64,000 nt of DNA. Origin: Catellatospora tritici. GTDB lineage: Bacteria > Actinomycetota > Actinomycetes > Mycobacteriales > Micromonosporaceae. Every line of letters starts with the position of its first letter. Positions within the stretch are counted from its first letter, which is position 1. Below are positions 17,592-25,763 of the stretch, one piece after another. The DNA is taken from the NCBI RefSeq assembly GCF_019083965.1, contig NZ_JAHRCY010000029.1, forward strand, positions 1 through 64,000. The letters run 5' to 3'. The position numbers were made by a program, and so were the translations under genes. The notes below the pieces were generated by a model. It had not been told where the DNA came from. It was given only the letters and a program-made list of their open reading frames with translations, and searched no databases.

Positions 17592-19019
17592 ATGCGACAT
17601 CGCGCAACTCGCTGGGCGGCCCTCGCCGCGGCGGTACTGACCCTGGTCACCAGTGCGCTGGTCGGGCTGTCTGCGAGCCCGGCTTCGGCCGGATTCCCGT
17701 ACCTGTTCCGCTGGAGCACCGCGGCCGGCACGGTCGCGGCGACGCACCTGGCGGGCGAGACCGGCACCGATCCGTACGAGGGCCCGATGTACGGTTCGGT
17801 GCAGTCCACCCAGTCCGGCGGCAGCATCTACCAGGACATCACCCGCACGATCTACCCGGGCGACACCTACTGCGCCAGCGCACAGGTCGCCACCGAGGGA
17901 ACCGCCACCGGCGGCGGCGTCGAGATGACGGTGTTCCTCATCTGGGGCAACGTCGAGAGTTCGACCAAGACTGTCGCCGACCTGCCCAACCGCAACAACT
18001 GGACGCCGGTGGGCACCTGTGTCACCGCGACATCGGCGCACACGGCGGTCAGGATCCAGTTCTATCCGAAGGTCGGCGGGCCGGCCGTCGCCGTCGACGC
18101 CGTCGACCTGCACGTCAGCCTCGCCGCCAACGGCGGGTTCAACAACGGCACCTCCTACTGGTCGGCGTTCGCGCCCACGACGTTCACCACCTACGGCCCG
18201 GGGACAGCCGGCGCGCCGTACGAAGGCTCGCGCTTTGCCGCAGCCACCGCCGGCGGCAGCGTCTACCAGGACAGCGGGCGGATCCTCAACCCTGGCGACA
18301 CCTACTGCGCCACCGCGCAGGTCGCCTCGTTCGGCTCCACCACCGGATCCGGCGGCACACTGGCCGTCTGGCTGCTGGGCGGCACCACCGAGAACGCGAC
18401 CACCTCCTTCGCCGGCCTGCCCGGCAGCGGCGCCTGGACGCCGGTGACCACCTGCGCCACCGCCACTGCCGGCCACTCGGTGGTCCGGGTCGAGATCTAC
18501 CCGCAGCCCAACGTGCCCACCCTCCTGTTCGACATGGTGGACCTGCATCCGAGCCTGGTCCGCAACGGCGGGTTCAACGCGACCACCGCCTACTGGTCGA
18601 CCTGGGCGCCGACCGTGCTCACCACGTACGGGCCGGGTGTCACCGGCAACAATCCGCCCGAGGGCGCCAGGTTCGGCGCCGCACTGCCCGGTGGCAGCCT
18701 GTACCAGGACATCACGGGCGAGATCAACTACTGCATGTCTGCCCGGATGGCGACGCTGGGCACCGGCGGCGGCGCCAGCGCCCGGCTCGTGCTGTGGCAG
18801 CTGCCCCCATCGGGCAACGCGTACCAGCTCACGTACCGGGCCACCGCGAACCTGCCCGGAGCGAACACGTGGACGCCGAGCACGGTCTGCGGCCGCGGCT
18901 GGGAGAACATCACCCGGGCCGAGATCTACGCCGAATCGGGCACGCTCGCCGTCGATGCCGTCGACCTGCACCGCAGCCTCGCGGCCAACGGCGGGATGAA
19001 CGAATTCCGTATCGACTGA
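17592..19019 (+). CDS. secreted protein with three CBM4/9-like repeats
   Basis: A 475-residue secreted protein; ATG 17592 follows GAGGAG at 17577-17582. The signal peptide (AALAAAVLTLVTSALVGLSASPASA) ends near residue 33. Three tandem repeats of about 145 residues follow, each with GGSxYQDI or GSVYQDSG, GDTYCAxAQVA, a TWTPVxTC-like strand and a VDLHxSLxxNGGFN boundary. This layout matches carbohydrate-binding jelly-roll modules of the CBM4/9 (CenC) type. No catalytic domain is present, so it probably binds polysaccharide or the cell surface. Each repeat has paired cysteines, possibly disulfides. A lipoprotein gene follows 16 bp downstream, likely in the same transcript. Confidence 0.75.
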   Translation: MRHRATRWAALAAAVLTLVTSALVGLSASPASAGFPYLFRWSTAAGTVAATHLAGETGTDPYEGPMYGSVQSTQSGGSIYQDITRTIYPGDTYCASAQVATEGTATGGGVEMTVFLIWGNVESSTKTVADLPNRNNWTPVGTCVTATSAHTAVRIQFYPKVGGPAVAVDAVDLHVSLAANGGFNNGTSYWSAFAPTTFTTYGPGTAGAPYEGSRFAAATAGGSVYQDSGRILNPGDTYCATAQVASFGSTTGSGGTLAVWLLGGTTENATTSFAGLPGSGAWTPVTTCATATAGHSVVRVEIYPQPNVPTLLFDMVDLHPSLVRNGGFNATTAYWSTWAPTVLTTYGPGVTGNNPPEGARFGAALPGGSLYQDITGEINYCMSARMATLGTGGGASARLVLWQLPPSGNAYQLTYRATANLPGANTWTPSTVCGRGWENITRAEIYAESGTLAVDAVDLHRSLAANGGMNEFRID

Positions 19020-19035
19020 CCGGAAGGAGACTCAC

Positions 19036-19491
19036 ATGAAGATCACCGAACGTGCCGCGCGCGCCGCGGCGGCGCTGGCGGCCATCACCGCCGCCAGCCT
19101 GCCCGCCGGGTGCGGGTCCGACGAGCCGTCCGCGGCACCGCCCGCACCGCCGGCCGCCGGCACCGCACCGATCGTGTCCGACCCGGCGCCCCCGCCCCCA
19201 CCGGCGGCGCCGGCCGCACTGGTCGGCGACTGGCTCGACAACGCCGGTATCGACGTGCTGACCTGGCACTTCAGCAGCGACGGCGGGTTCACTTTCGCCA
19301 GCAGCTTCGCCGCGTGCGAGGGATACCTGGAATTCTCCGCCGGTGGCGGCTTCGCGGTCCACCCGACGCGTGGCGCCTCCGACTCGGTCACCGCCTGCAG
19401 GGAGGGCACCAGTTACCGCTGGCGGGTGTCGGGCGGGACGCTGACCCTGGTCGACCAGCACGGCCGTTCCATCGAGTACGCCCGGGACTGA
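19036..19491 (+). CDS. small lipoprotein
   Basis: A 151-residue lipoprotein; AGGAG precedes ATG 19036. The signal peptide ends in the lipobox LPAGC (Cys26 or so), followed by a Pro/Ala-rich tether (PPAPPAAG, PAPPPPPAAPAA). The globular part of about 90 residues is beta-rich (VLTWHFSSDGGFTFASS, GTSYRWRVSGGTLTLVD) with two cysteines and resembles small extracytoplasmic beta-barrel or lipocalin-like folds. No family can be named with confidence. It is probably co-transcribed with the CBM-repeat gene and stays attached to the outer leaflet of the membrane. Confidence 0.8.
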   Translation: MKITERAARAAAALAAITAASLPAGCGSDEPSAAPPAPPAAGTAPIVSDPAPPPPPAAPAALVGDWLDNAGIDVLTWHFSSDGGFTFASSFAACEGYLEFSAGGGFAVHPTRGASDSVTACREGTSYRWRVSGGTLTLVDQHGRSIEYARD

Positions 19492-19506
19492 TGCCCGACC
19501 AGATGC

Positions 19507-19536
19507 GGGCCGGGACGGCGCCGACCGTCCCGGCCC
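19507..19536. terminator. bidirectional terminator hairpin
   Basis: Twelve-bp perfect arms (GGGCCGGGACGG and CCGTCCCGGCCC) with a 6-nt loop lie between the convergent lipoprotein gene (ends 19491) and the sialidase-like gene (ends 19606). Confidence 0.85.
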
Positions 19537-19605
19537 GTCTCCGCTTCGCAGCCCCGAGCCGGGTCCGAGCCGCGGTGGCGCCCTCGGACCCGGCTGGCGA
19601 CCGTG

Positions 19606-22077
19606 TCAGTGGCAGCAGGTTCCGGTGCTCCAGACGGCTTGGCCGGTGCCGCTGTAGAGGACCAGGTTGCCGTCGTTCTGCATGGTCAGGTGATGGGCCG
19701 GGGCACCCCGGGTGTTGGAGGCCCACGTGGCGGTGTTGTTGCCCGAGTACTCCACCAGGTTGCCGTCGGTCTGCAGCACCAGCCGCACGGCCGGCGACAG
19801 TATGTTGGTGGCCCACAGCACCTGCATACCGGGGCCGTAGACGACCAGGTTGCCGTCGGCCTGCAGCACCGACCGGAACCGTCCGTCGGCCGAGCGCAGG
19901 AACGTGCGCAGGTTGAGCTGCTTTCCCCAGCCGAGAGTGTCACTGCCCGCATACGTGACGTGGAACCAGCGCTGCGCGGCGCCGTGGTTGCAGTCCCACA
20001 GCTGAAGCCTAGTCCCGTCGGCGGTGCCCGGCGCGTCCAAGCAGCGGCCCGACCACGGGTTGAACAGCGACTCGTCGGCCTGCTTGAGCCACTGCTGCGA
20101 CGCCCCGGCCGAGCAGGCCAGCGTCCGTACGCGAGTGCCATTGGCCGCGGCCCCGCCTGCATCGAGGCAGTTGCCCTGCACGCGCAGGGTGCCCGCCGTG
20201 TACGTCCACTCCTGGTCGGCACCGCCGGTGCACGCCTGCAACTGGACCGTGGTGCCGCTGGGAGTCGCCGCCACGCACTTGGCGACCGTGCCCGCAGTGA
20301 TCGGCCCGGTGCCGCTGCTGGCGTTCGCGGCGGCGGCCGCGTCCCCGAGCGGCAGCGGCCCGGCTGCGTAGAGTGCCTGGTCAAGGTTCGGGGTAGCCGT
20401 GCCCGGACCGGCGGCGGCCGCGAAGACGCTGATCGCGTTGCCGCGCACCACCGACGTCGACGTGTAGTCGCCCAGCATGCCCAGCGTGTTCGCCTTGGCC
20501 ATCGCCCGGACCTCCATCGGCCCGGCCAACGCCGGCCCGGAGGCCCAGGTTCGGCCGGCATCGCGGGAGGTCGCCAGCAGGACCGATACGGTGCAGACCG
20601 GGGTGCCGCCCGCGCCGTCGGGAGTGCACGACTGGTCCGCCTCAGCGTGGTAGGTCACGGCGAGGGTCTGCGGCTGCGCCGTGTCCCACTGGTCGGTGCC
20701 GATGCTGGGCATGAACAGGTCGCCATTCGGCGACGGGCGGGCCACGACGACGGGACTGGTCCAGGTGAACGCGTCGGTCGAGGTCGACATCAGGATGTCG
20801 TCTCGGGCGCAGCTCGGGTAGTTGCGGCAATCCTCCCATACGACCACGATCCGGCCCATGGCGTCGACGGCGGCGTCGGGCAGGGGCAGCAGGTCACGCA
20901 CGAACGGCGCCTGGTGGTACCGTGCCGCCGTGATCCGGGTGGGACCGTTCCAGGTCGCCCCGCCGTTTGTCGAGGTGAGTTCGGCCAGGTAGTTGCCATC
21001 CGGGGCGAATTCGACGAACAGCGCGGCCACGGTGCCGTTGGGCAGGATCGCGATCGCGCCCGGCGTGCCCTGATGGTTCAGCGGACCTGCGGCGGAAGTG
21101 CCCTTCGGCGACCATGTGGCGCCGCCGTCGGTGGAGGTCGCCAGATACACCGAGTCCGGCTGGCCGGCACCGAACCCCTCGATCGACACGTAGCAGCGGC
21201 CGTAGTACGGGCTGCCGGAGCGGTTGTCGCAGGCGACCCAGGACTTGTCCCAGCGGTTGCCGTCGTTGCCCAGTGCCCAGACCGGGGCGCGCCAGGTGGC
21301 ACCGCCGTCGGTGGAGCGGCTGATCAGGGCTCCCGAGCCATCGTTGCCGGGAACGATGGGCATGGAGACGATCATCCAGGTGTTGTGTGCCCGGTCGTAG
21401 GCGACGGCCGGGTCGCTGACTCGCTGGTGCGGGCCACCCGCGACGACTGTGATGCCGGGTAGGTACGACTGGGACCAGGTGACGCCCGCGTCGGTCGAGA
21501 CCGCCACGCCGATGTTGTCCGCACCGCCGCCGGACTCGTACCGGCCGACCTGGTACGCGGCGACGATGGTGTCGCCGTAGCTGAACGTGTCCGGTTCGGC
21601 GGCACTGGCGCGCTGCCCGGCAGCCGTCCACCACGGGTCGAACCCGGCGCTGATCCGGCGCGTGGCGTTGCCGAAGGATTTGCAGCCCAGCGTGGTGTCG
21701 CTTGCGCCGAACGGTCCGCTGGGTGTGTTCTTCGCGACCAGGCACACGCTGGCGCCGGACGGCACGGTGACGGTGACGTCGAACCCGTGGTTGCTGCCGG
21801 TGCCCGGGTAGGCCGCGCCGATGTCAGGCCGGTAGGCGTTGGCGTCGACCGACTGGGCGAGGTTTCCCGAGATGTAGACGTCGACCTTGATGCTGCCCGG
21901 CCAGTCCTGATCGAGCGCCCAGCCGACCAGGCGCGCGGCCTGGCCGTAGCCGACGCCCATGGTCTCGAACCTGCCGAGCGGCGCACGGTCGGCCAAGGCG
22001 TGCGCCGCGCTCGGCGAAATGGCCAACAGCACCGCTGCGGCGAGCGATGCCGCGACGGCTGAAACCGATCTTCTCAA
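19606..22077 (-). CDS. secreted sialidase-fold protein with ricin and bulb-type lectin domains
   Basis: An 823-residue exoprotein. TTG 22077 is chosen because GGAGGAC lies 3-5 bp upstream and a clean signal peptide (VAASLAAAVLLAISPSAAHA) follows at once. After a short beta domain comes a six-bladed-type propeller with Asp boxes STDGGATWRAP, STDGGATWSPKG, STNGGATWNGP and SRDAGRTWASG, as in sialidases and other BNR proteins. A ricin-type beta-trefoil follows (GNCLDAGG, GRCLDAPG, QLWDCNHGAAQRW), then a bulb-type mannose-binding lectin (LQADGNLVVYG, LQTDGNLVEYS, MQNDGNLVLYS). The two lectins suggest binding to glycans or fungal or plant walls. I did not verify a sialidase active-site triad, so enzymatic activity is uncertain. 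Confidence 0.85.
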   Translation of the reverse strand: MRRSVSAVAASLAAAVLLAISPSAAHALADRAPLGRFETMGVGYGQAARLVGWALDQDWPGSIKVDVYISGNLAQSVDANAYRPDIGAAYPGTGSNHGFDVTVTVPSGASVCLVAKNTPSGPFGASDTTLGCKSFGNATRRISAGFDPWWTAAGQRASAAEPDTFSYGDTIVAAYQVGRYESGGGADNIGVAVSTDAGVTWSQSYLPGITVVAGGPHQRVSDPAVAYDRAHNTWMIVSMPIVPGNDGSGALISRSTDGGATWRAPVWALGNDGNRWDKSWVACDNRSGSPYYGRCYVSIEGFGAGQPDSVYLATSTDGGATWSPKGTSAAGPLNHQGTPGAIAILPNGTVAALFVEFAPDGNYLAELTSTNGGATWNGPTRITAARYHQAPFVRDLLPLPDAAVDAMGRIVVVWEDCRNYPSCARDDILMSTSTDAFTWTSPVVVARPSPNGDLFMPSIGTDQWDTAQPQTLAVTYHAEADQSCTPDGAGGTPVCTVSVLLATSRDAGRTWASGPALAGPMEVRAMAKANTLGMLGDYTSTSVVRGNAISVFAAAAGPGTATPNLDQALYAAGPLPLGDAAAAANASSGTGPITAGTVAKCVAATPSGTTVQLQACTGGADQEWTYTAGTLRVQGNCLDAGGAAANGTRVRTLACSAGASQQWLKQADESLFNPWSGRCLDAPGTADGTRLQLWDCNHGAAQRWFHVTYAGSDTLGWGKQLNLRTFLRSADGRFRSVLQADGNLVVYGPGMQVLWATNILSPAVRLVLQTDGNLVEYSGNNTATWASNTRGAPAHHLTMQNDGNLVLYSGTGQAVWSTGTCCH

Positions 22078-22137
22078 CGCGTCCTCCTGTCGATGGGTGG
22101 CGGAGGCCACCAGGATGTCGACGCGCCTGCCCGCCAA

Positions 22138-22157
22138 CCTGAAGGAATGTTGGAATC
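22138..22157. promoter_or_regulatory. motif CCTGAAGGAATNNTGGAATC, copy 2
   Basis: Eighteen of 20 bases match the copy at 17430-17449. It lies 61 bp upstream of the sialidase-like gene's TTG start, on the promoter side. The shared position and orientation relative to two leftward genes make it a candidate regulator site. Confidence 0.5.
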
Positions 22158-22195
22158 CGCTGGTGAAGATGCGTCCATTCAGGAACACTGATCAC

Positions 22196-22426
22196 GGCCC
22201 GATGGGCTGGACAGGCCTGCTACTCGCGGCCGCCCTGTGGGCCGCACGCCACGGCGGACAGCAGGCCACTGTCCAGCACCTGCTCCAGCACGGTGCGAAC
22301 CTGAACCGGGTCGCACCGTGGGACGGGCTGACCCCGCTCGATGCCGCCCGCCGCCACCACTTCGACGACCTGGTCGCCTGGCTCACCAGCCAGGGAGCCC
22401 TGCCCGCCACCGAGCAGACCACGTAA
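22196..22426 (+). pseudogene. ankyrin-repeat protein C-terminal remnant
   Basis: About 75 residues read WTGLLLAAALWAARHGG, VQHLLQHGANLN, then GLTPLDAARRHHFDDLVAWL and a stop at 22426. This is one and a half ankyrin repeats and a C-terminus. No start or further repeats exist upstream, because the frame runs into the sialidase promoter region, so the gene has lost its 5' part. Confidence 0.65.
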
Positions 22427-22639
22427 CCGGGCTGGGCTGGGGCGATGCGTTTGAGAACCGCTGGGCGAAGAGATGGATCATGGCCCAGCGGACCATTGTG
22501 GTCGCGCTGGTCGCCTGCCCACCCGCAATATGTCTGCCGGGCAGGGGGGACGCCTGTCTGCGGGCACGGCGGGCAACGGCGTCGATCTCACGGATCCGCA
22601 GTGCCACGCCCAGCAGCAGCACGGGGATGATCTGCGCAG

Positions 22640-22945
22640 GTGCTGAAATACGTCGACGCGGCAGCAGCGCCGCCGTCTCTATGCCGGAGGTCACGATTTC
22701 GATTGCGAGTGCGCCCATTACGCCAACTAAGGCACCGCCCCAAATACGATGGCGTCATCGCAGGGGGCAAGACAAATGCGATCTCCCGCGCGGCCGCGAA
22801 TGTGGCCTGGGACGTGCGTGGGCATTACCTGCTGTACTGCACGATCACCAACGCCGACGGCAGCGCAATCACCGGCGACGACCCTCACACTCAACCGATC
22901 GTCGACGATCTGGCGCAGAGACACCTCGCCGGCCTGGTGAGGTGA
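22640..22945 (+). CDS. doubtful 101-aa hypothetical
   Basis: The last 60 residues read as plausible protein (GHYLLYCTITNADGSAITGD, then PIVDDLAQRHLAGLVR), whereas the first 40 are Arg-rich and unlike a protein. There is no ribosome site at ATG 22640. A second frame nearby (AGGHDFDCECAHYAN) also looks like a decayed coding piece. I regard this as a fragment of an old gene in a region of decay between 22.2 and 25.7 kb. Confidence 0.25.
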   Translation: MLKYVDAAAAPPSLCRRSRFRLRVRPLRQLRHRPKYDGVIAGGKTNAISRAAANVAWDVRGHYLLYCTITNADGSAITGDDPHTQPIVDDLAQRHLAGLVR

Positions 22946-23090
22946 TCGGGCAGCGCCAAGCAGGAGGCGTCACCACGCCGGCGCCAGCCCAGGCCACCCG
23001 GTAGAGGAGGACCCACCTCGCAGCGTCCCTCCTCGCCGACCGCTTGAAGCTTTGGCAGCACGCTGCACATAGCAGGGAGAAGAGGGTTCG

Positions 23091-23258
23091 ATGGAGTCTT
23101 GGATCGTCCGCCACTTCTCCCAGGCCAATCCGCAGGGTCCTGGGCAAGGCGACGTGCCTGCTCTACTGCGCCGCATCGCCGACACGATCTCCGAGCATGG
23201 AGAGATCGAAGTGCAAGACGTGTTTCAAATACCGCATATGTGGCCGAGGCTGCTTTAG
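23091..23258 (+). pseudogene. truncated small conserved protein
   Basis: ATG 23091 starts MESWIVRHFSQANPQGPGQG, then DVPALLRRIADTISEHGEIE and VQDVF, and ends early at 23258. I recognise a family of about 70-residue actinobacterial proteins with the core GPGxGDVPALLRRIADxI followed by VxDLVxHxE and a C-terminal strand. Here the C-terminal third is replaced by IPHMWPRLL, so the gene appears truncated. The weak upstream AGGGAGAAGAGG could serve as a ribosome site. Function unknown. Confidence 0.5.
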
Positions 23259-23429
23259 CCGCGTAAGGCAGTACTGCCTTCCTTACCGGACCATGCCACC
23301 AAAGCCGCAAGCCGCGCTGACGCACCTGCCACATATGCGTCTTTCATCGCCCCCCGTGAATTACTCTGCCCTGCTTTACTGAGCGCCAGCGGGGTCGATG
23401 GATACCCCGTGCCGATGATCGGGGTTCCC

Positions 23430-24135
23430 ATGGTTTCATTGCGAAGCCGCAACGCCGTACGTATCAGCGCACTCACCGCCCTCGCCGTAGTGGCCGCGGG
23501 CCTCGCCGGGCCGGCCGCCCCCGCCGAGGGCGCCGCTCGCCTCCTCGCACCACCGGCTGCGCCGAGCGAGCCGAAGCATCAGATGACCACCACCGAAGCA
23601 CTGACTCAGGCATGGCGTACCGGCCGGGCCGTCGAGGTCGTCGGCTCCACGACCGAGACGCAGACCGTCACCGCGCTGCCGACGGGCGCGCTGCGACTGA
23701 CCACCAGTCTCGTCCCGGTTCGCAAGTACGTCGGCGGGCAGTGGAAGGGTCTGGACGCGAGCTTGCACCGTAACTCCGACGGCACCTTGTCGCCGGCCGT
23801 GTCGACGTCCGAGCTGCGGCTTTCGGGCGGCGGTCCGGGACCACTGGCCGTGATGACGTCGGCGGGTGAAACGCTTGGCCTCACCCTGCCGATGGCGCTG
23901 CCCGTGCCGACCGTGTCGGGCGCGGGCGCGACCTATGCCGCGGTGCTTCCGGGGTGGACCTGATCGTCCGCGCCGACCGCCAGGGTGGCTTCGCCCAGAC
24001 GCTGGTCGTGCTAAACGCCGCCGCCGCCGCCAACCCGGCGCTAGCCTCGTTGTTCTTGCGCATCACCGGTGACGTCAAGATCGCCGTGCACGCCGACGGC
24101 AGGATCGACGCCGTCGGCCGAGGCGGACGCACCGT
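23430..24135 (+). pseudogene. N-terminal fragment of a large surface/toxin-type protein
   Basis: From ATG 23430 a signal-peptide-like start (ALTALAVVAAGLAGPAAPA) is followed by the segment LVPVRKYVGGQWKGLDASL and LSPAVSTSELRLSGGG. The frame breaks at about 23955, where loss of one G turns PGVDLIV into PGWT-stop; the next frame continues DLIVRADRQGGFAQTLVVLN and GDVKIAVHADGRI. I recognise this as the N-terminal part of very large actinobacterial secreted proteins (LamG/RHS-like). Both the frameshift and the abrupt end near 24135 show decay. Typical members exceed 1000 residues; only about 235 remain. Confidence 0.6.
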
Positions 24136-24348
24136 CTTTTGCGGTAGTCGCGGATGGCGTCGAGCCAGCCGGCGTCGACGTCCAGCCGGGAGCTGCCAGT
24201 GCGGATGAGCTGGCTGCCGCGGTCCGGTTGGCCGTGGCCCGCGCCGACCGTACTCTTCGGAGATGGACTTCTGGATCTGTACCGGCGACGAACTGGCTGC
24301 CCACGGCGTGCGGGTCCCGCTCGGCGCGCGGTGCGCGAGGGTTGCGTG

Positions 24349-24984
24349 ATGTCGGGTCTGCGGGAACTCCTGAGTGCGGAACTGCCGGTCGAGCCGCTGG
24401 TCCAGGCGGCTCCCGACGGCCGGTGGGAGCGGGCGGTCGTCATCGACGGGAATCCGGCCGCGTTCCTCGAGCCGATGTCGAACGGCGTGGGGCACCTCGG
24501 GGTCGAGGTCATGTGGCCTGGCAATGCCTTCGTCGGCGCGGCCTTCCCGGCCGAGCAGTGGCAGCAGGCGGCCGACGCGGTGACCCGGGTGCTGGCGACG
24601 ATCGGGGCGTCGGATGCCACGCACGGCGTCCCCGGGCGCATCACCGCCGCGGCGGGCCTGCGGGCGCTGCTGGACGGGGAGCCGGGTGACAGGGCCGCCT
24701 TCGCGCAGCTGGGCGCGGTGAACGCCTGGTCCTCGGTGGGCGCGGAAACCCTTTGGCGCGAGGGGGAGTCGTATTCGCCGCGAACCGTCGACGCTGTCCT
24801 CGACCGGCGGCCTGATCTGGCGCGGAACTGCGCTCACCCGGTGGCCGTGGAGTTCGGCCTCGCCGGCCAGCAGGCGCGTCCCGGCTGGGTCGCCTTCTAC
24901 GTCGCACCACCCGGCGGACCGGTCGACCGGGCGCGGCTGCACGCGGTGCTGGCCCGTGTCACCGCAGATCCCGTCCGCCCCTGA
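24349..24984 (+). CDS. hypothetical 211-aa protein
   Basis: The frame is open from 24154, but coherent sequence begins at the ATG at about 24349 (MSGLRELLSAELPVEPL). It is a soluble acidic protein: RWERAVVIDGNPAAFLEP, HLGVEVMWPGNAFVGAAF, AEQWQQAADAVTRVLATIG, and a C-terminal WVAFYVAPPGG strand. I recognise no family and see no catalytic motif. There is no strong ribosome site. It directly follows the remnant of a large surface or toxin-type protein, so an orphaned immunity or chaperone role is conceivable, but this is position-based inference only. Confidence 0.55.
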   Translation: MSGLRELLSAELPVEPLVQAAPDGRWERAVVIDGNPAAFLEPMSNGVGHLGVEVMWPGNAFVGAAFPAEQWQQAADAVTRVLATIGASDATHGVPGRITAAAGLRALLDGEPGDRAAFAQLGAVNAWSSVGAETLWREGESYSPRTVDAVLDRRPDLARNCAHPVAVEFGLAGQQARPGWVAFYVAPPGGPVDRARLHAVLARVTADPVRP

Positions 24985-25065
24985 CCACCGCTCACACGGC
25001 CGCCGTTGGGCAGCAGGGCGAGCGTACCGGCCCCGCCGAGTAGCGGAGCCGGTGCGCGGGTCGGG

Positions 25066-25450
25066 CTACGCCACCTCGATGTAGTCGAGTTCGGCCCAGC
25101 GGGACAGGAAGGTCAGCCGCACCGTGTTCCAGCCGGCCGCCAGCGTTACCCCGACAGGGGCCTGCCGCCAGGTCTCCCGGCCGGTGTTGGGGTAGTTCGC
25201 GATGGTGGGCGAGCCTCCGTTGACGGTGAGTGTGTGCTGCGCGTCGCCGTAGCCCGCCGAGTAGGCGACGTAGACGGTGTTGTATGCCACCAGCCCGGGG
25301 TGCGAAGACGCTCAGCTCCACCCAGCTGTCGGCGTAGTCGATGTACCCGACGACCTGCCCCTGCGAGGCGGTGGTGGTGTCGCGTGCGACGCAGTGGTCC
25401 AGTGTGCCGCGTTCGGTCTCGGTAGGCACCCGGCTGCCCCTGACCATCGG
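25066..25450 (-). pseudogene. CBM35-type carbohydrate-binding domain remnant, frameshifted
   Basis: Leftward, one frame reads TETERGTLDHCVARDTTTAS, QGQVVGYIDYADSWVELSV; another continues VAYSAGYGDAQHTLTVNGGS, NYPNTGRETW and RWAELDYIEVA before the stop. Joined near 25290 they form a complete CBM35 domain, which normally binds uronic-acid or mannan-type glycans as the tail of a secreted enzyme. A Gly-rich linker precedes it but no catalytic domain remains, so this is the 3' end of a lost exoenzyme gene. Confidence 0.7.
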
Positions 25451-25763
25451 GAATCCGCCGGGCTCGACGCCGCCACCGCCACCGCCACCCCACCGCCACC
25501 GTCGGTGAACTGCTGAACCTGGGAGAGTAATTCGGCTACACCTTCGACCTCGGAGTTTCGGCTTCGTCTTGCCGTGCAGCCACGCGTCGAACAGGCTGTC
25601 CAGCTGCTTCGCCGGGCCCTGCGCGACCAGCTCGCCGCCCTCCTCGCCTGAGCAGGCCGGCCATCGTCATGACCGCGGGCGGCGACGCGTGGCGGTGCCG
25701 CCGGGCGCGACAGCGGCGATCTCCGCGACACACCTGGCAGCACCGCCCGGTGAGGTGCCGGTC
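25451..25763 (-). other. unassigned fragments
   Basis: A leftward frame reads GELVAQGPAKQLDSLFDAWL followed by HGKTKPKL in one stretch, but no start, stop or family can be set. This is probably more decayed coding DNA between the CBM35 remnant and the TIR-WD40 gene. Confidence 0.3.

Noticed and set aside
22383..22718. Leftward 111-codon frame
   Set aside because: No ribosome site, no family, and it overlaps the ankyrin remnant on the other strand.
24154..24348. Longer start for the 211-aa protein
   Set aside because: The first 65 residues are out of character and correspond to another frame of the surface-protein remnant.
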